A stretch of DNA of 64,000 nt from JAXDMK01 sp963790325 (GCA_963790325.1 CAWBNY010000002.1:930001-994000), one strand, 5' to 3'; numbered from the stretch's first letter, positions 36,302 to 44,914 are shown. Translations and numbers: made by a program. The notes: generated by a model not told the origin, from the sequence alone.

Positions 36302-36335
36302 TGACGCCGCCGCCCACCGGCGGGTCGCAACGTCA
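36302..36335. repeat. possible degenerate third copy of the TGACG...CGTCA hairpin
   Basis: TGACG and CGTCA ends 24 bases apart with an inner CCGCC/GGCGG stem, 26 bases after the gatB stop. Shorter and less perfect than the copies at 17316 and 26236, so only a tentative member. Confidence 0.35.
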
Positions 36336-36419
36336 CCGGCCGCCCCGGCTTCCCGCGCCACCGGTGCGCCCGCAGGCGCGACCGTCGACCGGCCGGGCGA
36401 CCTCCGGTTGCGAGGCGCC

Positions 36420-36425
36420 TATGGT
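36420..36425 (+). promoter_or_regulatory. -10 box of a probable leaderless promoter
   Basis: TATGGT lies 6 bases before the ATG at 36432. No Shine-Dalgarno. Confidence 0.45.
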
Positions 36426-36431
36426 CCCTCC

Positions 36432-36752
36432 ATGAGCGTGGTCAAGATCAATGCCATCACCGTCCCCCCCGAGCGGGCCGACCAGATGGCGGCCCGGTTC
36501 GCAGCCCGGGCCGGGCAGGTGGGACAGGCGGAGGGGTTCGAGGAGTTCCAGCTCCTGCGTCCGACTGACGACCGCACCACCTGGCTCGTCTACACCCGGT
36601 GGCGGGACGAGGAGTCGTTCCAAGGGTGGCTCTCGTCTCAGGCGTTCGGCCAGGCCCATGGCTCCGAACGGCCCCCGTCCACCCAGAGTGGTCCGGTTGC
36701 CACGGGCAGCGAGTTATGGAATTACCACGTGGAGCAGCGGGAAGCGCGCTGA
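36432..36752 (+). CDS. antibiotic biosynthesis monooxygenase (ABM) domain protein
   Basis: 106 residues. MSVVKINAITVPPERADQMA, VGQAEGFEEFQLLRPTDDRT and WLVYTRWRDEESFQGWLSSQ form the ferredoxin-like ABM fold, close to heme-degrading monooxygenases of the IsdG/MhuD type. Whether it binds heme is not decided: a candidate His lies in FGQAHGSE. It stands alone as a transcription unit between gatB and the surface-protein genes. Confidence 0.8.
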   Translation: MSVVKINAITVPPERADQMAARFAARAGQVGQAEGFEEFQLLRPTDDRTTWLVYTRWRDEESFQGWLSSQAFGQAHGSERPPSTQSGPVATGSELWNYHVEQREAR

Positions 36753-36805
36753 GCGTTTCCCCCCGGATGTCCGCCCAATACTGGCGTCGACCTCAAGTGA
36801 ACGGA

Positions 36806-36811
36806 TAGGTT
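36806..36811 (+). promoter_or_regulatory. candidate -10 box for the first surface-protein gene
   Basis: TAGGTT, giving a leader of about 70 bases before the ATG at 36887. Unlike most unit heads here, this gene has a clear Shine-Dalgarno (GAAGGAG, 36874-36880). Confidence 0.35.
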
Positions 36812-36886
36812 ACGGCGTCTGCTCGGCGGAAGCAGTTGCGGGGTGGGGAACGGCGCGGAACGCGAGACGACCGAAGGAGTCCGGGG

Positions 36887-38140
36887 ATGAGCGCATCTCG
36901 TACGTCGAGGATCCGGGCTGCCGCCATCGCGGGCGTCCCCATCGCAGCCATCCTCCTGGCCACGCTCACCCCCTCGGCCCAGGCCGACGTCGACTCGGTG
37001 AGCGCCAGCGCGTTCGCCGCAAGCCTGCAGTCCTCCCTTCTCGGCACCGTGATCGCGCCGACGCCGGCCGTGTCCGGCTCCGCCACCGAGCCGGTCGACA
37101 GCTTCGGCCCCACCGCCCAGTCCGCCCTGCCGGTCAACATCATCGGCCTCCTGAGCGTCGGCGTCCTCAACGCTCGAGTGGAGGGTGACGGCGTCGCCGC
37201 CGGCGAGCCCGAGGGCCACTTCGGCTACTCCCGGGCCCGGGCCAGCGTGGCCGACGTGGTCGTCGGCCTGGGTGCCCTGAGCATCGACGCCCTCGAGACC
37301 CAGTGCCAGTCCGACGGCACCGGCTCCACCGGCTTCACCGAGCTGGTCGGCGGCGTCCTCGGCGGCAACCCGCTCATCACCTCTCCCCTGGCCAACACCT
37401 CGATCGTCCTGCCCGGCATCCTCGAGGTGGTCCTCAACGAGCAGATCCGGGCCGACGCCGTCGGCAGCACCAGCATCACCGTCCGGGGCGCCCGGGTGAG
37501 CCTGCTGCCCGGCCTGGGCAGCCTGCTCGGCGTGGTCGACATCGTGCTGTCCGAGTCCAGGTGCGCCGCCACCGGCCCCGACGTCAACGTCGTCCCCACC
37601 ACCACCTCCACCACCACGACCACCTCCACCACCTCCACCACGACCACGACCACCGCCCCCCCGGCGGCGACGACCACCACGGTCGTGGGCGCCACCACGA
37701 CCATCGCCCCGGCGACCACCACCACCTCCACCACGACCACCACGGTCGCCCCGGCGGCCACCACCACCACCTCCACCACGGTCGCCCCGGTGGTCACGGT
37801 GCCGCCGGCCGGCAGCACGCTCCCGCCCGCCACCACCACCACGCTGGCGCCCCCCACCACCGCCCCGCCGCTGGTCCGCACCGGTAGCAGCACGCTGCCG
37901 ATGGTCGCCATCGGCTTCCTCGCCATCGCCCTGGGCGTGCTGCTGCGCCGGAGCAGCGAGGCGCTCTCGCCGGCCGCCGTCTCGGGGCCACCCCTCCTGC
38001 CGCCGGCGCCGATCAGGTTCCAGCCGGCCGACGCCCGGCCGTCGGTGGCTCGCCGCCGGGTGCGGCGCAACCCGCTCGACGCCGCTGCCCGAGACGCCCT
38101 CTCGGCCTTCGACGACGATGATCCGAGCACGCAGGCGTAG
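36887..38140 (+). CDS. choice-of-anchor P family surface protein, paralog 1
   Basis: 417 residues. Signal peptide IRAAAIAGVPIAAILLATLT ends at an Ala-rich site (SAQA-DVDS). A globular domain of about 220 residues (FAASLQSSLLGTVIAPTPAV, VGSTSITVRGARVSLLPGLG) contains two Cys. Then comes a Thr-rich linker of about 90 residues (DNA about 37595-37865). The C-terminus has LVRTGSS, a hydrophobic stretch (LPMVAIGFLAIALGVLL) and RRSS, i.e. a degenerate LPxTG-like sorting signal, then an unusually long polar tail of about 65 residues. It matches the NCBI choice-of-anchor P type. GAAGGAG precedes the ATG. Tandem paralog of the next gene. Confidence 0.75.
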   Translation: MSASRTSRIRAAAIAGVPIAAILLATLTPSAQADVDSVSASAFAASLQSSLLGTVIAPTPAVSGSATEPVDSFGPTAQSALPVNIIGLLSVGVLNARVEGDGVAAGEPEGHFGYSRARASVADVVVGLGALSIDALETQCQSDGTGSTGFTELVGGVLGGNPLITSPLANTSIVLPGILEVVLNEQIRADAVGSTSITVRGARVSLLPGLGSLLGVVDIVLSESRCAATGPDVNVVPTTTSTTTTTSTTSTTTTTTAPPAATTTTVVGATTTIAPATTTTSTTTTTVAPAATTTTSTTVAPVVTVPPAGSTLPPATTTTLAPPTTAPPLVRTGSSTLPMVAIGFLAIALGVLLRRSSEALSPAAVSGPPLLPPAPIRFQPADARPSVARRRVRRNPLDAAARDALSAFDDDDPSTQA

Positions 38141-38156
38141 CCGTTCTGCCCGTCAG

Positions 38157-38186
38157 AGGCCCGGCTTCCGTTTGGAAGCCGGGCCT
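38157..38186 (+). terminator. intrinsic terminator after surface protein 1
   Basis: 13-bp perfect stem AGGCCCGGCTTCC/GGAAGCCGGGCCT with a GTTT loop, followed by TTCGGGTTT. It begins 16 bases after the stop codon. Confidence 0.8.
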
Positions 38187-38284
38187 TTCGGGTTTCCTCT
38201 CTTCAAAATCGAAGCCAACAGCCGGGCCGACTATCGTTCGCCCGTGCGGGTTGGGGACAGTCAGGACACCGAAGGAGTGTTGCG

Positions 38285-39994
38285 ATGATCGCAGGTCGAG
38301 GCTCCAGGTTCCGAGCGGGGGTCATAGCGGGGGTCCCGATCATCGCCATCATCCTGGCCGCGGTGACCCCGTCGGCGCAGGCCGACGTCGACACAGTCGC
38401 CGGGAGCGCCTATGGCGCGTCCGTCGAGTCGTCGCTCCTGGGCACGGTGATCGCCCCGACCCCGTCGGTGTCGGGCTCGGCCACCGAACCGACCGACACC
38501 TACGGCCCCATCGCCCAGTCGGCGGTCCCCCTCAGCGTCCCCGGGCTCGTGAGCCTGGGCGTGCTCAACGCCTCCACCGAGGGCGGTGGCGTCGCCGCCG
38601 ATGAGCCGGCCGGCCACCTCGGCTTCGCCCAGAGCCGGGCCAGCGTGGTCGACGTGGTCGTCGGCCTCGGTTCGCTGACCCTCGACGCCATCGAGACCCA
38701 GTGCACGTCCGACGGGAACGGGTCCTCCGGCTTCACCGAGATCGTCGGCGGTGTCCTCGGCGGCAACCCGATCCTCGGCTCGCCTGCGGCCAACACCGCC
38801 ATAACCTTGCCCGGCATCCTCGAGGTCGTCCTCAACGAGCAGGACATCGACAACGCCGTCGGCAGCACCAGCATCACCGTCCGGGGCGCTCACATCACCC
38901 TTCTCCCCGGCCTCGGTTCGCTGGTGGGCGTGGTCGAGATCATCCTGGCCGAGTCCCACTGCGAGGCCACCGGCCCCGACGTGAACGTCGTCCCGACGAC
39001 CTCCACCTCCACCACGGTCCCGCCGTCCACCACGAGCACCACGACCACTGCCCCGCCGTCCACCACGACCACCACCACCACTGCCCCGCCGTCCACCACG
39101 ACCACCACCACCGCTCCGCCGCAGTCGTGCAACACGTCGACCACCTCCGGCGGGGACGGGACGACGGTCACCAACCACGAGCTCGGCCAGGCCGGCCCGA
39201 CCTCGTTCCGGTTCGACTACGAGACCTTCAGCCAGCCTGACCGCATCACGATCCGGTACCAGGGGACCACCGTGTTCGACGTCGGCCCGGTCGGCACCAA
39301 CGGCACCGTCACCACGACGGTGAACCTGCCGGCCGGCACCTCGACGCAGATCGAGGTCACGGTCATCGGTGGCGGTGCCGGTACGGCGTGGAACTACACC
39401 GTCTTCTGCCCCGGCTCGGGCGGCACGACGACCACGTCGACCACCACCACCACGCTGGCCCCGGGCACCACCACCACCACGCGGGCCCCAGGCACCACCA
39501 CCACCACGGCGGCGCCGGGCACCACCACGACGATCCGGTCGACCACGACCACCGTGGTCGCCACCACCACGACCGCCGCTCCTGCCACCACGGTGGCGCC
39601 GACAGCCACCACCACCACCAGCACCACGATCGCTCCGGTGGTCACGGTGCCGCCGGTGCAGCCCACCACCACCGCGGCCACCACCACCACCCGGGCGCCG
39701 ACGGTGGCGGCGCCGCCGCTGCCCCGCACCGGTGGCAACATGCTGCCGCTGGTGGCCCTGGGCATGCTGGCCATCGCCCTGGGTGCTGTCGTCCGCCGCA
39801 GCGAGCAGGCCTTCACCCCCGTCGTCTCCACCCCGGCCACCCCGCCGGCGGCCCCGGTGACGCCCGAGTTCCGGGCCCTGGAGACGCCCCCGGCGGTCTC
39901 CCGCAACCGGGGCGCCCTCAGCCCGCTCGACCCGGCCACCGCCGACGCCCTGTCGGCCCTCGAGCCCGACGACCCCGACCCAGGCGGCGGCTGA
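38285..39994 (+). CDS. choice-of-anchor P family surface protein, paralog 2, with extra beta domain
   Basis: 569 residues. Its first 240 residues are clearly homologous to paralog 1 (shared ESSLLGTVIAPTPSVSGSAT-like block, VGSTSITVRGAHITLLPGLG). Between two Thr-rich linkers it carries an added domain of about 100 residues (DYETFSQPDRITIRYQGTTV, FDVGPVGTNGTVTTTVNLPA) with Cys at each end (SCNTS and TVFCPG), likely a disulfide-closed beta-sandwich. The C-terminus has a good LPRTGG motif, hydrophobic segment and RRSE, then a long polar tail. It probably uses sortase; none is encoded in the window. The GAAGGAG Shine-Dalgarno block is shared with paralog 1. Confidence 0.75.
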   Translation: MIAGRGSRFRAGVIAGVPIIAIILAAVTPSAQADVDTVAGSAYGASVESSLLGTVIAPTPSVSGSATEPTDTYGPIAQSAVPLSVPGLVSLGVLNASTEGGGVAADEPAGHLGFAQSRASVVDVVVGLGSLTLDAIETQCTSDGNGSSGFTEIVGGVLGGNPILGSPAANTAITLPGILEVVLNEQDIDNAVGSTSITVRGAHITLLPGLGSLVGVVEIILAESHCEATGPDVNVVPTTSTSTTVPPSTTSTTTTAPPSTTTTTTTAPPSTTTTTTAPPQSCNTSTTSGGDGTTVTNHELGQAGPTSFRFDYETFSQPDRITIRYQGTTVFDVGPVGTNGTVTTTVNLPAGTSTQIEVTVIGGGAGTAWNYTVFCPGSGGTTTTSTTTTTLAPGTTTTTRAPGTTTTTAAPGTTTTIRSTTTTVVATTTTAAPATTVAPTATTTTSTTIAPVVTVPPVQPTTTAATTTTRAPTVAAPPLPRTGGNMLPLVALGMLAIALGAVVRRSEQAFTPVVSTPATPPAAPVTPEFRALETPPAVSRNRGALSPLDPATADALSALEPDDPDPGGG

Positions 39995-40012
39995 GCCGAG
40001 CCCGAACGTGAA

Positions 40013-40044
40013 GAAGAAGCCCGGTCCTCGGACCGGGCTTCTTC
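40013..40044. terminator. bidirectional terminator between surface protein 2 and egtD
   Basis: 14-bp perfect stem GAAGAAGCCCGGTC/GACCGGGCTTCTTC with a CTCG loop. It serves the plus-strand surface gene and lies 13 bases beyond the minus-strand egtD stop. Confidence 0.8.
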
Positions 40045-40057
40045 CTTTCGAGGTCCT

Positions 40058-41050
40058 CTACTCCTTGAAGGAGAGGGACACCGCGAAGTCGCCGTCGGGG
40101 TCGGTCCACCACCGGGCCAGGGCGAAGCCGGCCGCGGCCAGCTCCGACTCCACCCCGTGACGGCGGAACTTGGCGCTCACCTCGGTGCGCATCTCCTCGC
40201 CCTCGTCGAAGTCCACCACCAGGTCGAGGTCGCCCACCCTGACCTGCTGTGACCGGTCCGACCGCAGACGCATCTCGATCCAGTCCTGGTCGACGTCGAA
40301 CAGGGCCACGTGGGCGAAGCGGTCGGGGACGAAGTCGGCGGCCAGCTCGCGGTTGACGACGGCCAGCACGTTGCGGTTGAAGGCGGCGGTGACGCCGGCC
40401 GAATCGTCGTAGGCGGCCACCAGCCGGTCGAGGTCCTTGACCAGGTCGGTGCCGAGGAGGAGGGAGTCGCCCGGCGCCAGGCCGGCCGACAGGTCGGCCA
40501 GGAACTGGGCCCGGGGCTTGGGCTCGAGGTTGCCGATCGTCCCCCCCAGGAAGGCCACCAGCCGCCGGCCGCCCCCGGGCAGCCGACCCAGGTGGTGCTC
40601 GAAGTCGCCGACCACCGCGTGGACCTCCAGGGTGGGGTACTCGACCGCCACTGCGGCGGCTGCGTCCCGCAGGGTGGTCTCACTCACGTCGAAGGGCACG
40701 AAGCGCCGGAAGCCGCCGCCCGGTCGGGCCAGGCAGGCGTCGAGGAGGAGGCGGGTCTTCTCCGACGTTCCCGATCCGAGCTCGACCATGGTGTCGGCCT
40801 GACTCAGGCGGGCCACGTCGGGCGCCTGCTGCTCGAGGATCCACCGCTCCCGGCGGGTGGGGTAGTACTCGGGGAGGCGGGTGATCTCGTCGAAGAGCTG
40901 CGACCCCGCGTCGTCGTAGAACCACTTGGGGGGCAGGGTCTTGGGCGAGGAGGTGAGGCCCTCGGCCACGTCGGCCCGGAGGGCGTCCCGCATGGCGCCG
41001 GGCGCGAGGTGGACGTCGACTCGAGGGTTCCCAGGGCTCCGAGGGCTCAC
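40058..41050 (-). CDS. egtD: L-histidine N-alpha-methyltransferase, ergothioneine biosynthesis
   Basis: 330 residues. The GTG at 41050 overlaps the egtC stop by GTGA. LPPKWFYDDAGSQLFDEITR and LPEYYPTRRERWIL are the hallmark EgtD N-terminus. The SAM site is MVELGSGTSEKTRLLLDACL, followed by FLGGTIGNLEPKPRAQFLAD and FNRNVLAVVNRELAADF. It trimethylates histidine to hercynine, the first ergothioneine-specific step. Last gene of the minus-strand egtB-egtC-egtD operon. Confidence 0.94.
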   Translation of the reverse strand: MSPRSPGNPRVDVHLAPGAMRDALRADVAEGLTSSPKTLPPKWFYDDAGSQLFDEITRLPEYYPTRRERWILEQQAPDVARLSQADTMVELGSGTSEKTRLLLDACLARPGGGFRRFVPFDVSETTLRDAAAAVAVEYPTLEVHAVVGDFEHHLGRLPGGGRRLVAFLGGTIGNLEPKPRAQFLADLSAGLAPGDSLLLGTDLVKDLDRLVAAYDDSAGVTAAFNRNVLAVVNRELAADFVPDRFAHVALFDVDQDWIEMRLRSDRSQQVRVGDLDLVVDFDEGEEMRTEVSAKFRRHGVESELAAAGFALARWWTDPDGDFAVSLSFKE

Positions 41051-41793
41051 AACACCTCGGTCGATACCCATCCGGGGCCGGCTTCGACCATCGACCCCTC
41101 GGGCACGCGCCGCCAGGCGCGGTCGTCGTCGTAGGGCTCCGACGCCACCACCACCGAGTCCGTCCGTTCGAGGACGAACAGGGAATCGCCCCGGGCGGTG
41201 GCGGTGACCCGATGTCCGTCCGTCAACAAGAGGTTGAGCCGCGACGGCGCCACCGACGTAGCGGTGGTGATCACCTCGGTCAGCGCCTCGACGGGGGTGG
41301 CGCCCCGGTCGAGGTTGTCGAGGACGAGGGCGAAGAGGACCTCGGAGTCGGCCCCTCCCTCCAGGCCCGCGGCCCGCTCGTCCGACAGCCTCCGCCACAG
41401 GCCGACCTTCACCTTGGGGTCGAGACCCCACCCGTCGACCTTGCCGTTGTGGGCGAACAGCCACGGACCGGCGGTGAAGGGCTGGGCACCGGTCTCCTCC
41501 ACCGGCGACGGGGGGGTGGCGTCGCGGACGGCGGCCACCAGGGCGGTCGTCGTCACCAGCCCGGCCAGGCTCTGGAACGTCCGGTCGGACCAGATGGGGC
41601 GGGCGGTGCGGTACCGGGCCGGCTCCGGCCGCCGGGCGTGGTCGTACCAGCCGGCTCCGAACCCGTCCGCGTTCACCGTCCCCACCCGCTGGTGTCTCGG
41701 CGCGTACGCCTGCCGTTGCAGGCAGAAGGGAGGATCGAGGATCAACGAGCCGAGCGTGACCGGCGGCCCCAGGTAACAAAGAAAACGACACAT
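41047..41793 (-). CDS. egtC: ergothioneine biosynthesis glutamine amidohydrolase
   Basis: 248 residues starting MCRFLCYLGPPVTLGSLILD; after Met removal Cys2 is the N-terminal nucleophile of a class II amidotransferase. Further conserved parts are RVGTVNADGFGAGWYD, GPWLFAHNGKVDGW and GGADSEVLFALVLDNL. EgtC removes the gamma-glutamyl group from hercynylcysteine sulfoxide conjugate after EgtB. It sits between egtB and egtD. Confidence 0.93.
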   Translation of the reverse strand: MCRFLCYLGPPVTLGSLILDPPFCLQRQAYAPRHQRVGTVNADGFGAGWYDHARRPEPARYRTARPIWSDRTFQSLAGLVTTTALVAAVRDATPPSPVEETGAQPFTAGPWLFAHNGKVDGWGLDPKVKVGLWRRLSDERAAGLEGGADSEVLFALVLDNLDRGATPVEALTEVITTATSVAPSRLNLLLTDGHRVTATARGDSLFVLERTDSVVVASEPYDDDRAWRRVPEGSMVEAGPGWVSTEVL

Positions 41794-41806
41794 GACCGGT
41801 GGCGGT

Positions 41807-41854
41807 TCAGGCCGGAGCTCGACCGGTTCGCCCGAGCGGAGCGAGGCCGATCAC
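41807..41854 (-). CDS. 15-codon open frame after egtB
   Basis: A GTG overlapping the egtB stop (GTGA) opens VIGLAPLGRTGRAPA and stops 13 bases before the egtC ATG. It fills most of the 57-base spacer but does not overlap the egtC start, so it is only a partial parallel to the glg and ilv bridging frames. Confidence 0.2.
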   Translation of the reverse strand: MIGLAPLGRTGRAPA

Positions 41855-43143
41855 CGGGCGCAGCGAAAGCCGGAGAAGATCTGGCGGCGGACGGGGTAGT
41901 CCCAGTTGCGGAACGTGGTGCGCACGGCCACCGGCGAGGTGGCCCACGACCCACCCCGGAGGACCTTGTAGGACGGGCCGAAGAAGACCTCGGAGTATTC
42001 CCGGTAGGGGAAGGAGGCGAAGCCGGGATAGGGCTGGAAGTCGCTCGCCGTCCACTCCCAGACGTCGCCGATCATCTGGTGGCAGCCGTAGACGCTGGCA
42101 CCGGCCGGGTAGGCGCCCACCGGGGCCGGCCGGTACAGGCGCCCGCCCAGGTTGGTCACCTCCGCCGTCGGCGCCCCGTCGCCCCACGGGTAGTCCCGCT
42201 TGACGCCCTCGGGCGCCCACGAGGCCGCCTTCTCCCACTCCGCCTCCGTGGGCAGGCGCTTGCCCGCCCACCGGGCGAAGGCGTCGGCCTCGTACCAGGA
42301 CACGTGCTGCACCGGTTCGTCGAGGGGGAGGTCCTCCCGGAACCCGAACCGCAGCCGGGACCAGTCGCCGCCCCCCTCGTCGACCCAGAACAGCGGGTGG
42401 CCGACGTCGTTCTCCTCCCGCCACGCCCACCCCTCGGGTGCCCACAGGTGGGGTTGGCGGTAGCCGCCGTCGAGCACGAACTCCAGGTAGCGGCCGTTGG
42501 TGACCGGCCCCGCGTCGATGCGGAAGGGGGGCAGATCGACCAGGTGGGCCGGGCGCTCGTTGTCGTAGGCGAACGGCTCGCAATCGGTGCCCATCACGAA
42601 CGGGCCGCCGGGAACCCACACCTCGCCCGACGGCACCGGGTCGACCGCCGCCGGCGGGGCGGGAGCCAGCGGCCGGTAGCCGGCGCCCGCCATCAGCTGG
42701 AGGGTGGCCAGCATCGTCTCGTCGTGCTGGTGCTCGTGCTGGACCACCATCCCGTAGACGAACCCGCCGGCCAGCAGCGGGCGTCCGTCCCCGGCGTCGA
42801 GGTCGGCCTGCTCCAGCGCGTCGAGCACCCGACCCCGCACGTCGAGGATGTAGCGGCGGGACTCGGCCGGGCCCAGCAGCGGCAGGGACGGGCGGTTGGG
42901 CCGGGGATGGCGGAAGGCGTCGTAGACGTCGTCGAGGGCGGCGTCGATGGGAGCCGCCCCCGCCACCTCCCGCAGCAGCCACAGCTCCTCGTAGTTGCCG
43001 ACGTGGGCCAGGTCCCAGACCAGGGGGGACATGAGGGGCGAGTGCTGGCGCAGGAGGTCGCCGTCGTCGAGGGGCGCCAGCAGGTCGAGGGACCGCCGGC
43101 GTACCGCCTCGAGCTCGTCGGCCAGCCGCTGTCGCAGGTCCAC
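41851..43143 (-). CDS. egtB: iron-dependent sulfoxide synthase, ergothioneine biosynthesis
   Basis: 430 residues from the GTG at 43143; a GTG at 43152 is the alternative. The N-terminal DinB-like domain carries the iron-binding HEHQHDE motif (VVQHEHQHDETMLATLQ). The C-terminal FGE-sulfatase domain has VPGGPFVMGTDCEPFAYDNE, RLPTEAEWEKAASWAPEG, MIGDVWEWTASDFQPYPGF and RGGSWATSP. EgtB joins hercynine to gamma-glutamylcysteine with O2. No egtA or egtE is nearby, so these must lie elsewhere or be replaced. Divergent from ilvD. Confidence 0.93.
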   Translation of the reverse strand: MDLRQRLADELEAVRRRSLDLLAPLDDGDLLRQHSPLMSPLVWDLAHVGNYEELWLLREVAGAAPIDAALDDVYDAFRHPRPNRPSLPLLGPAESRRYILDVRGRVLDALEQADLDAGDGRPLLAGGFVYGMVVQHEHQHDETMLATLQLMAGAGYRPLAPAPPAAVDPVPSGEVWVPGGPFVMGTDCEPFAYDNERPAHLVDLPPFRIDAGPVTNGRYLEFVLDGGYRQPHLWAPEGWAWREENDVGHPLFWVDEGGGDWSRLRFGFREDLPLDEPVQHVSWYEADAFARWAGKRLPTEAEWEKAASWAPEGVKRDYPWGDGAPTAEVTNLGGRLYRPAPVGAYPAGASVYGCHQMIGDVWEWTASDFQPYPGFASFPYREYSEVFFGPSYKVLRGGSWATSPVAVRTTFRNWDYPVRRQIFSGFRCAR

Positions 43144-43153
43144 GCCGCTCACG

Positions 43154-43159
43154 ATTCTA
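43154..43159 (-). promoter_or_regulatory. -10 box for the egt operon
   Basis: Minus strand TAGAAT, 10 bases before the GTG at 43143 and only 1 base before the GTG at 43152. This favours 43143 as the leaderless start. Confidence 0.45.
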
Positions 43160-43196
43160 CGGCGAGGACGGACCGAGCTGTGACAGCATCGACGCC

Positions 43197-44867
43197 ATGG
43201 AGCTCCAGAGCCGTGAGGTGACCGCCGGGTTCGAGCGGGCACCGGCCCGGGCCATGCTGCGGGCGGTGGGGATGACCGACGACGACTGGGACAAGCCCCA
43301 GGTGGGCGTGGCCACCAGTTGGAACGAGGTCACGCCGTGCAACATGTCCCTCGCCCGGCTGGCCCAGCGGGCCAAGGCGGGGGTGCGGGCGGCGGGAGGA
43401 TTTCCGATCGAGTTCGTCACCATCGCCGTGTCCGACGGCATCTCCATGGGCCACGAGGGCATGCGGGCGTCCCTGGTGAGCCGGGAGGTCATCGCCGACT
43501 CGGTCGAGGTCATGGTCCACGCCGAGCGCCTCGACGCCCTGGTGACCTTCGCTGGCTGTGACAAGTCCCTCCCGGGGATGCTCATGGCGGCCGCCCGGCT
43601 GAACGTCCCGTCCATTTTCCTCTACGGGGGCACGATCCTTCCCGGACGGGGGGCCAAGGGTGAGGCCCTCGACATCGTGAGCGTGTTCGAGGCGGTCGGG
43701 GCCCATGCCGCCGGCCGCCTGTCGGCCGAGGAGCTGGCCCTCATCGAGCGCAACGCCTGCCCCACCATCGGCTCGTGCGCGGGGATGTTCACGGCCAACA
43801 CCATGGCCGCGGCAGCCGAGGCCCTCGGCATGTGCCTGCCCGGGTCGGCGTCGGCCCCCGCCGTCGACCGCCGCCGGGACGACTTCGCCTTCGCCAGCGG
43901 CCAGGCGGTGGTGGCCATGGTCGAGGCCGGCATCCGCCCCCGCCAGATCCTCACCAAGGCCGCCTTCGAGAACGCCATCGCGGTGGTCAACGCCCTGGGC
44001 GGGTCCACCAACGCCGTCCTCCACCTGCTGGCCATCGCCAACGAGGCCCGGGTGGAGCTGGCGTTGGAGGACTTCAACCGCGTCGGCCGCCGGGCGGCCC
44101 ACATCGCCGACCTCCGTCCCGCCGGCAAGTTCCACATGACCGACCTCGACGCGGTGGGCGGGGTCCCCATGGTGCTGCGCCACCTGCTCGAGGCCGGCAT
44201 CCTCGACGGCGGCTGCCTCACCGTCACCGGCCGCACCATGGCCGAGAACCTGGCCGCCCTCGACCCGCCCCCGCCCGACGGCCGGGTCATCCACCGCCTC
44301 GACGACCCCATCCACGCCGAGGGCGGCATCGCCGTCCTCCGGGGCTCCCTCGCCCCCAACGGGGCCGTGGTCAAGGTGGCCGGCATCGACACGATGCGCT
44401 TCGACGGCCGGGCCCGGGTCTTCGACGGGGAGGCGGCGGCCATGGAGGAGATCCTGGCCGGGCACATCCGCCCCGGCGACGTGGTCGTCATCCGCTACGA
44501 GGGACCCAAGGGCGGCCCCGGGATGCGGGAGATGCTGGCCGTCACCGGCGCGCTGAAGGGGGCCGGGCGGGGCGGCGACACCGCCCTGATCACCGACGGG
44601 CGGTTCTCCGGGGGCACCCGGGGGTTCTGCGTGGGCCACGTGGCCCCCGAGGCGGTCGACGGCGGGCCCATCAGCGTGGTGGCCGACGGCGACCGCATCG
44701 TCATCGACGCCGATGCTCGCACCATCGATCTCCTGGTCGACGAGGCCACCCTGGCCGCCCGCAGGGCGGACTGGAAGCTGCCGCCGCCCCGCTACACCAC
44801 GGGCGTCCTGGCCAAGTACGCCCGGCTGGTCACCGGGGCCGAGCGGGGAGCGGTCACCGAGCCGTGA
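43197..44867 (+). CDS. ilvD: dihydroxy-acid dehydratase
   Basis: 556 residues, normal length. Fe-S cysteines appear in VTPCNMSLARLA, TFAGCDKSLPGM and NACPTIGSCAGMFTANTM. The C-terminal catalytic Ser is in LITDGRFSGGTRGFCVGHV. IlvD forms the 2-keto acid precursors of valine and isoleucine. It is divergent from egtB and separated from ilvBNC by one surface-protein gene, so most of the branched-chain pathway is local. Confidence 0.95.
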   Translation: MELQSREVTAGFERAPARAMLRAVGMTDDDWDKPQVGVATSWNEVTPCNMSLARLAQRAKAGVRAAGGFPIEFVTIAVSDGISMGHEGMRASLVSREVIADSVEVMVHAERLDALVTFAGCDKSLPGMLMAAARLNVPSIFLYGGTILPGRGAKGEALDIVSVFEAVGAHAAGRLSAEELALIERNACPTIGSCAGMFTANTMAAAAEALGMCLPGSASAPAVDRRRDDFAFASGQAVVAMVEAGIRPRQILTKAAFENAIAVVNALGGSTNAVLHLLAIANEARVELALEDFNRVGRRAAHIADLRPAGKFHMTDLDAVGGVPMVLRHLLEAGILDGGCLTVTGRTMAENLAALDPPPPDGRVIHRLDDPIHAEGGIAVLRGSLAPNGAVVKVAGIDTMRFDGRARVFDGEAAAMEEILAGHIRPGDVVVIRYEGPKGGPGMREMLAVTGALKGAGRGGDTALITDGRFSGGTRGFCVGHVAPEAVDGGPISVVADGDRIVIDADARTIDLLVDEATLAARRADWKLPPPRYTTGVLAKYARLVTGAERGAVTEP

Positions 44868-44914
44868 AAACACGTCTGGTTCAGCTTCGTACCGCCGGGA
44901 GAAGCTTGCTTCTG

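Noticed and set aside
37595..39705. CRISPR-like or tandem DNA repeats rich in ACC/CCACC
   Set aside because: These are in-frame Thr-rich linkers of the two surface proteins, without constant-length repeats and spacers.
41051..41791. EgtD extension (577-codon frame)
   Set aside because: The upstream part is a shadow of egtC, whose own frame has all amidotransferase motifs. EgtD starts at 41050.
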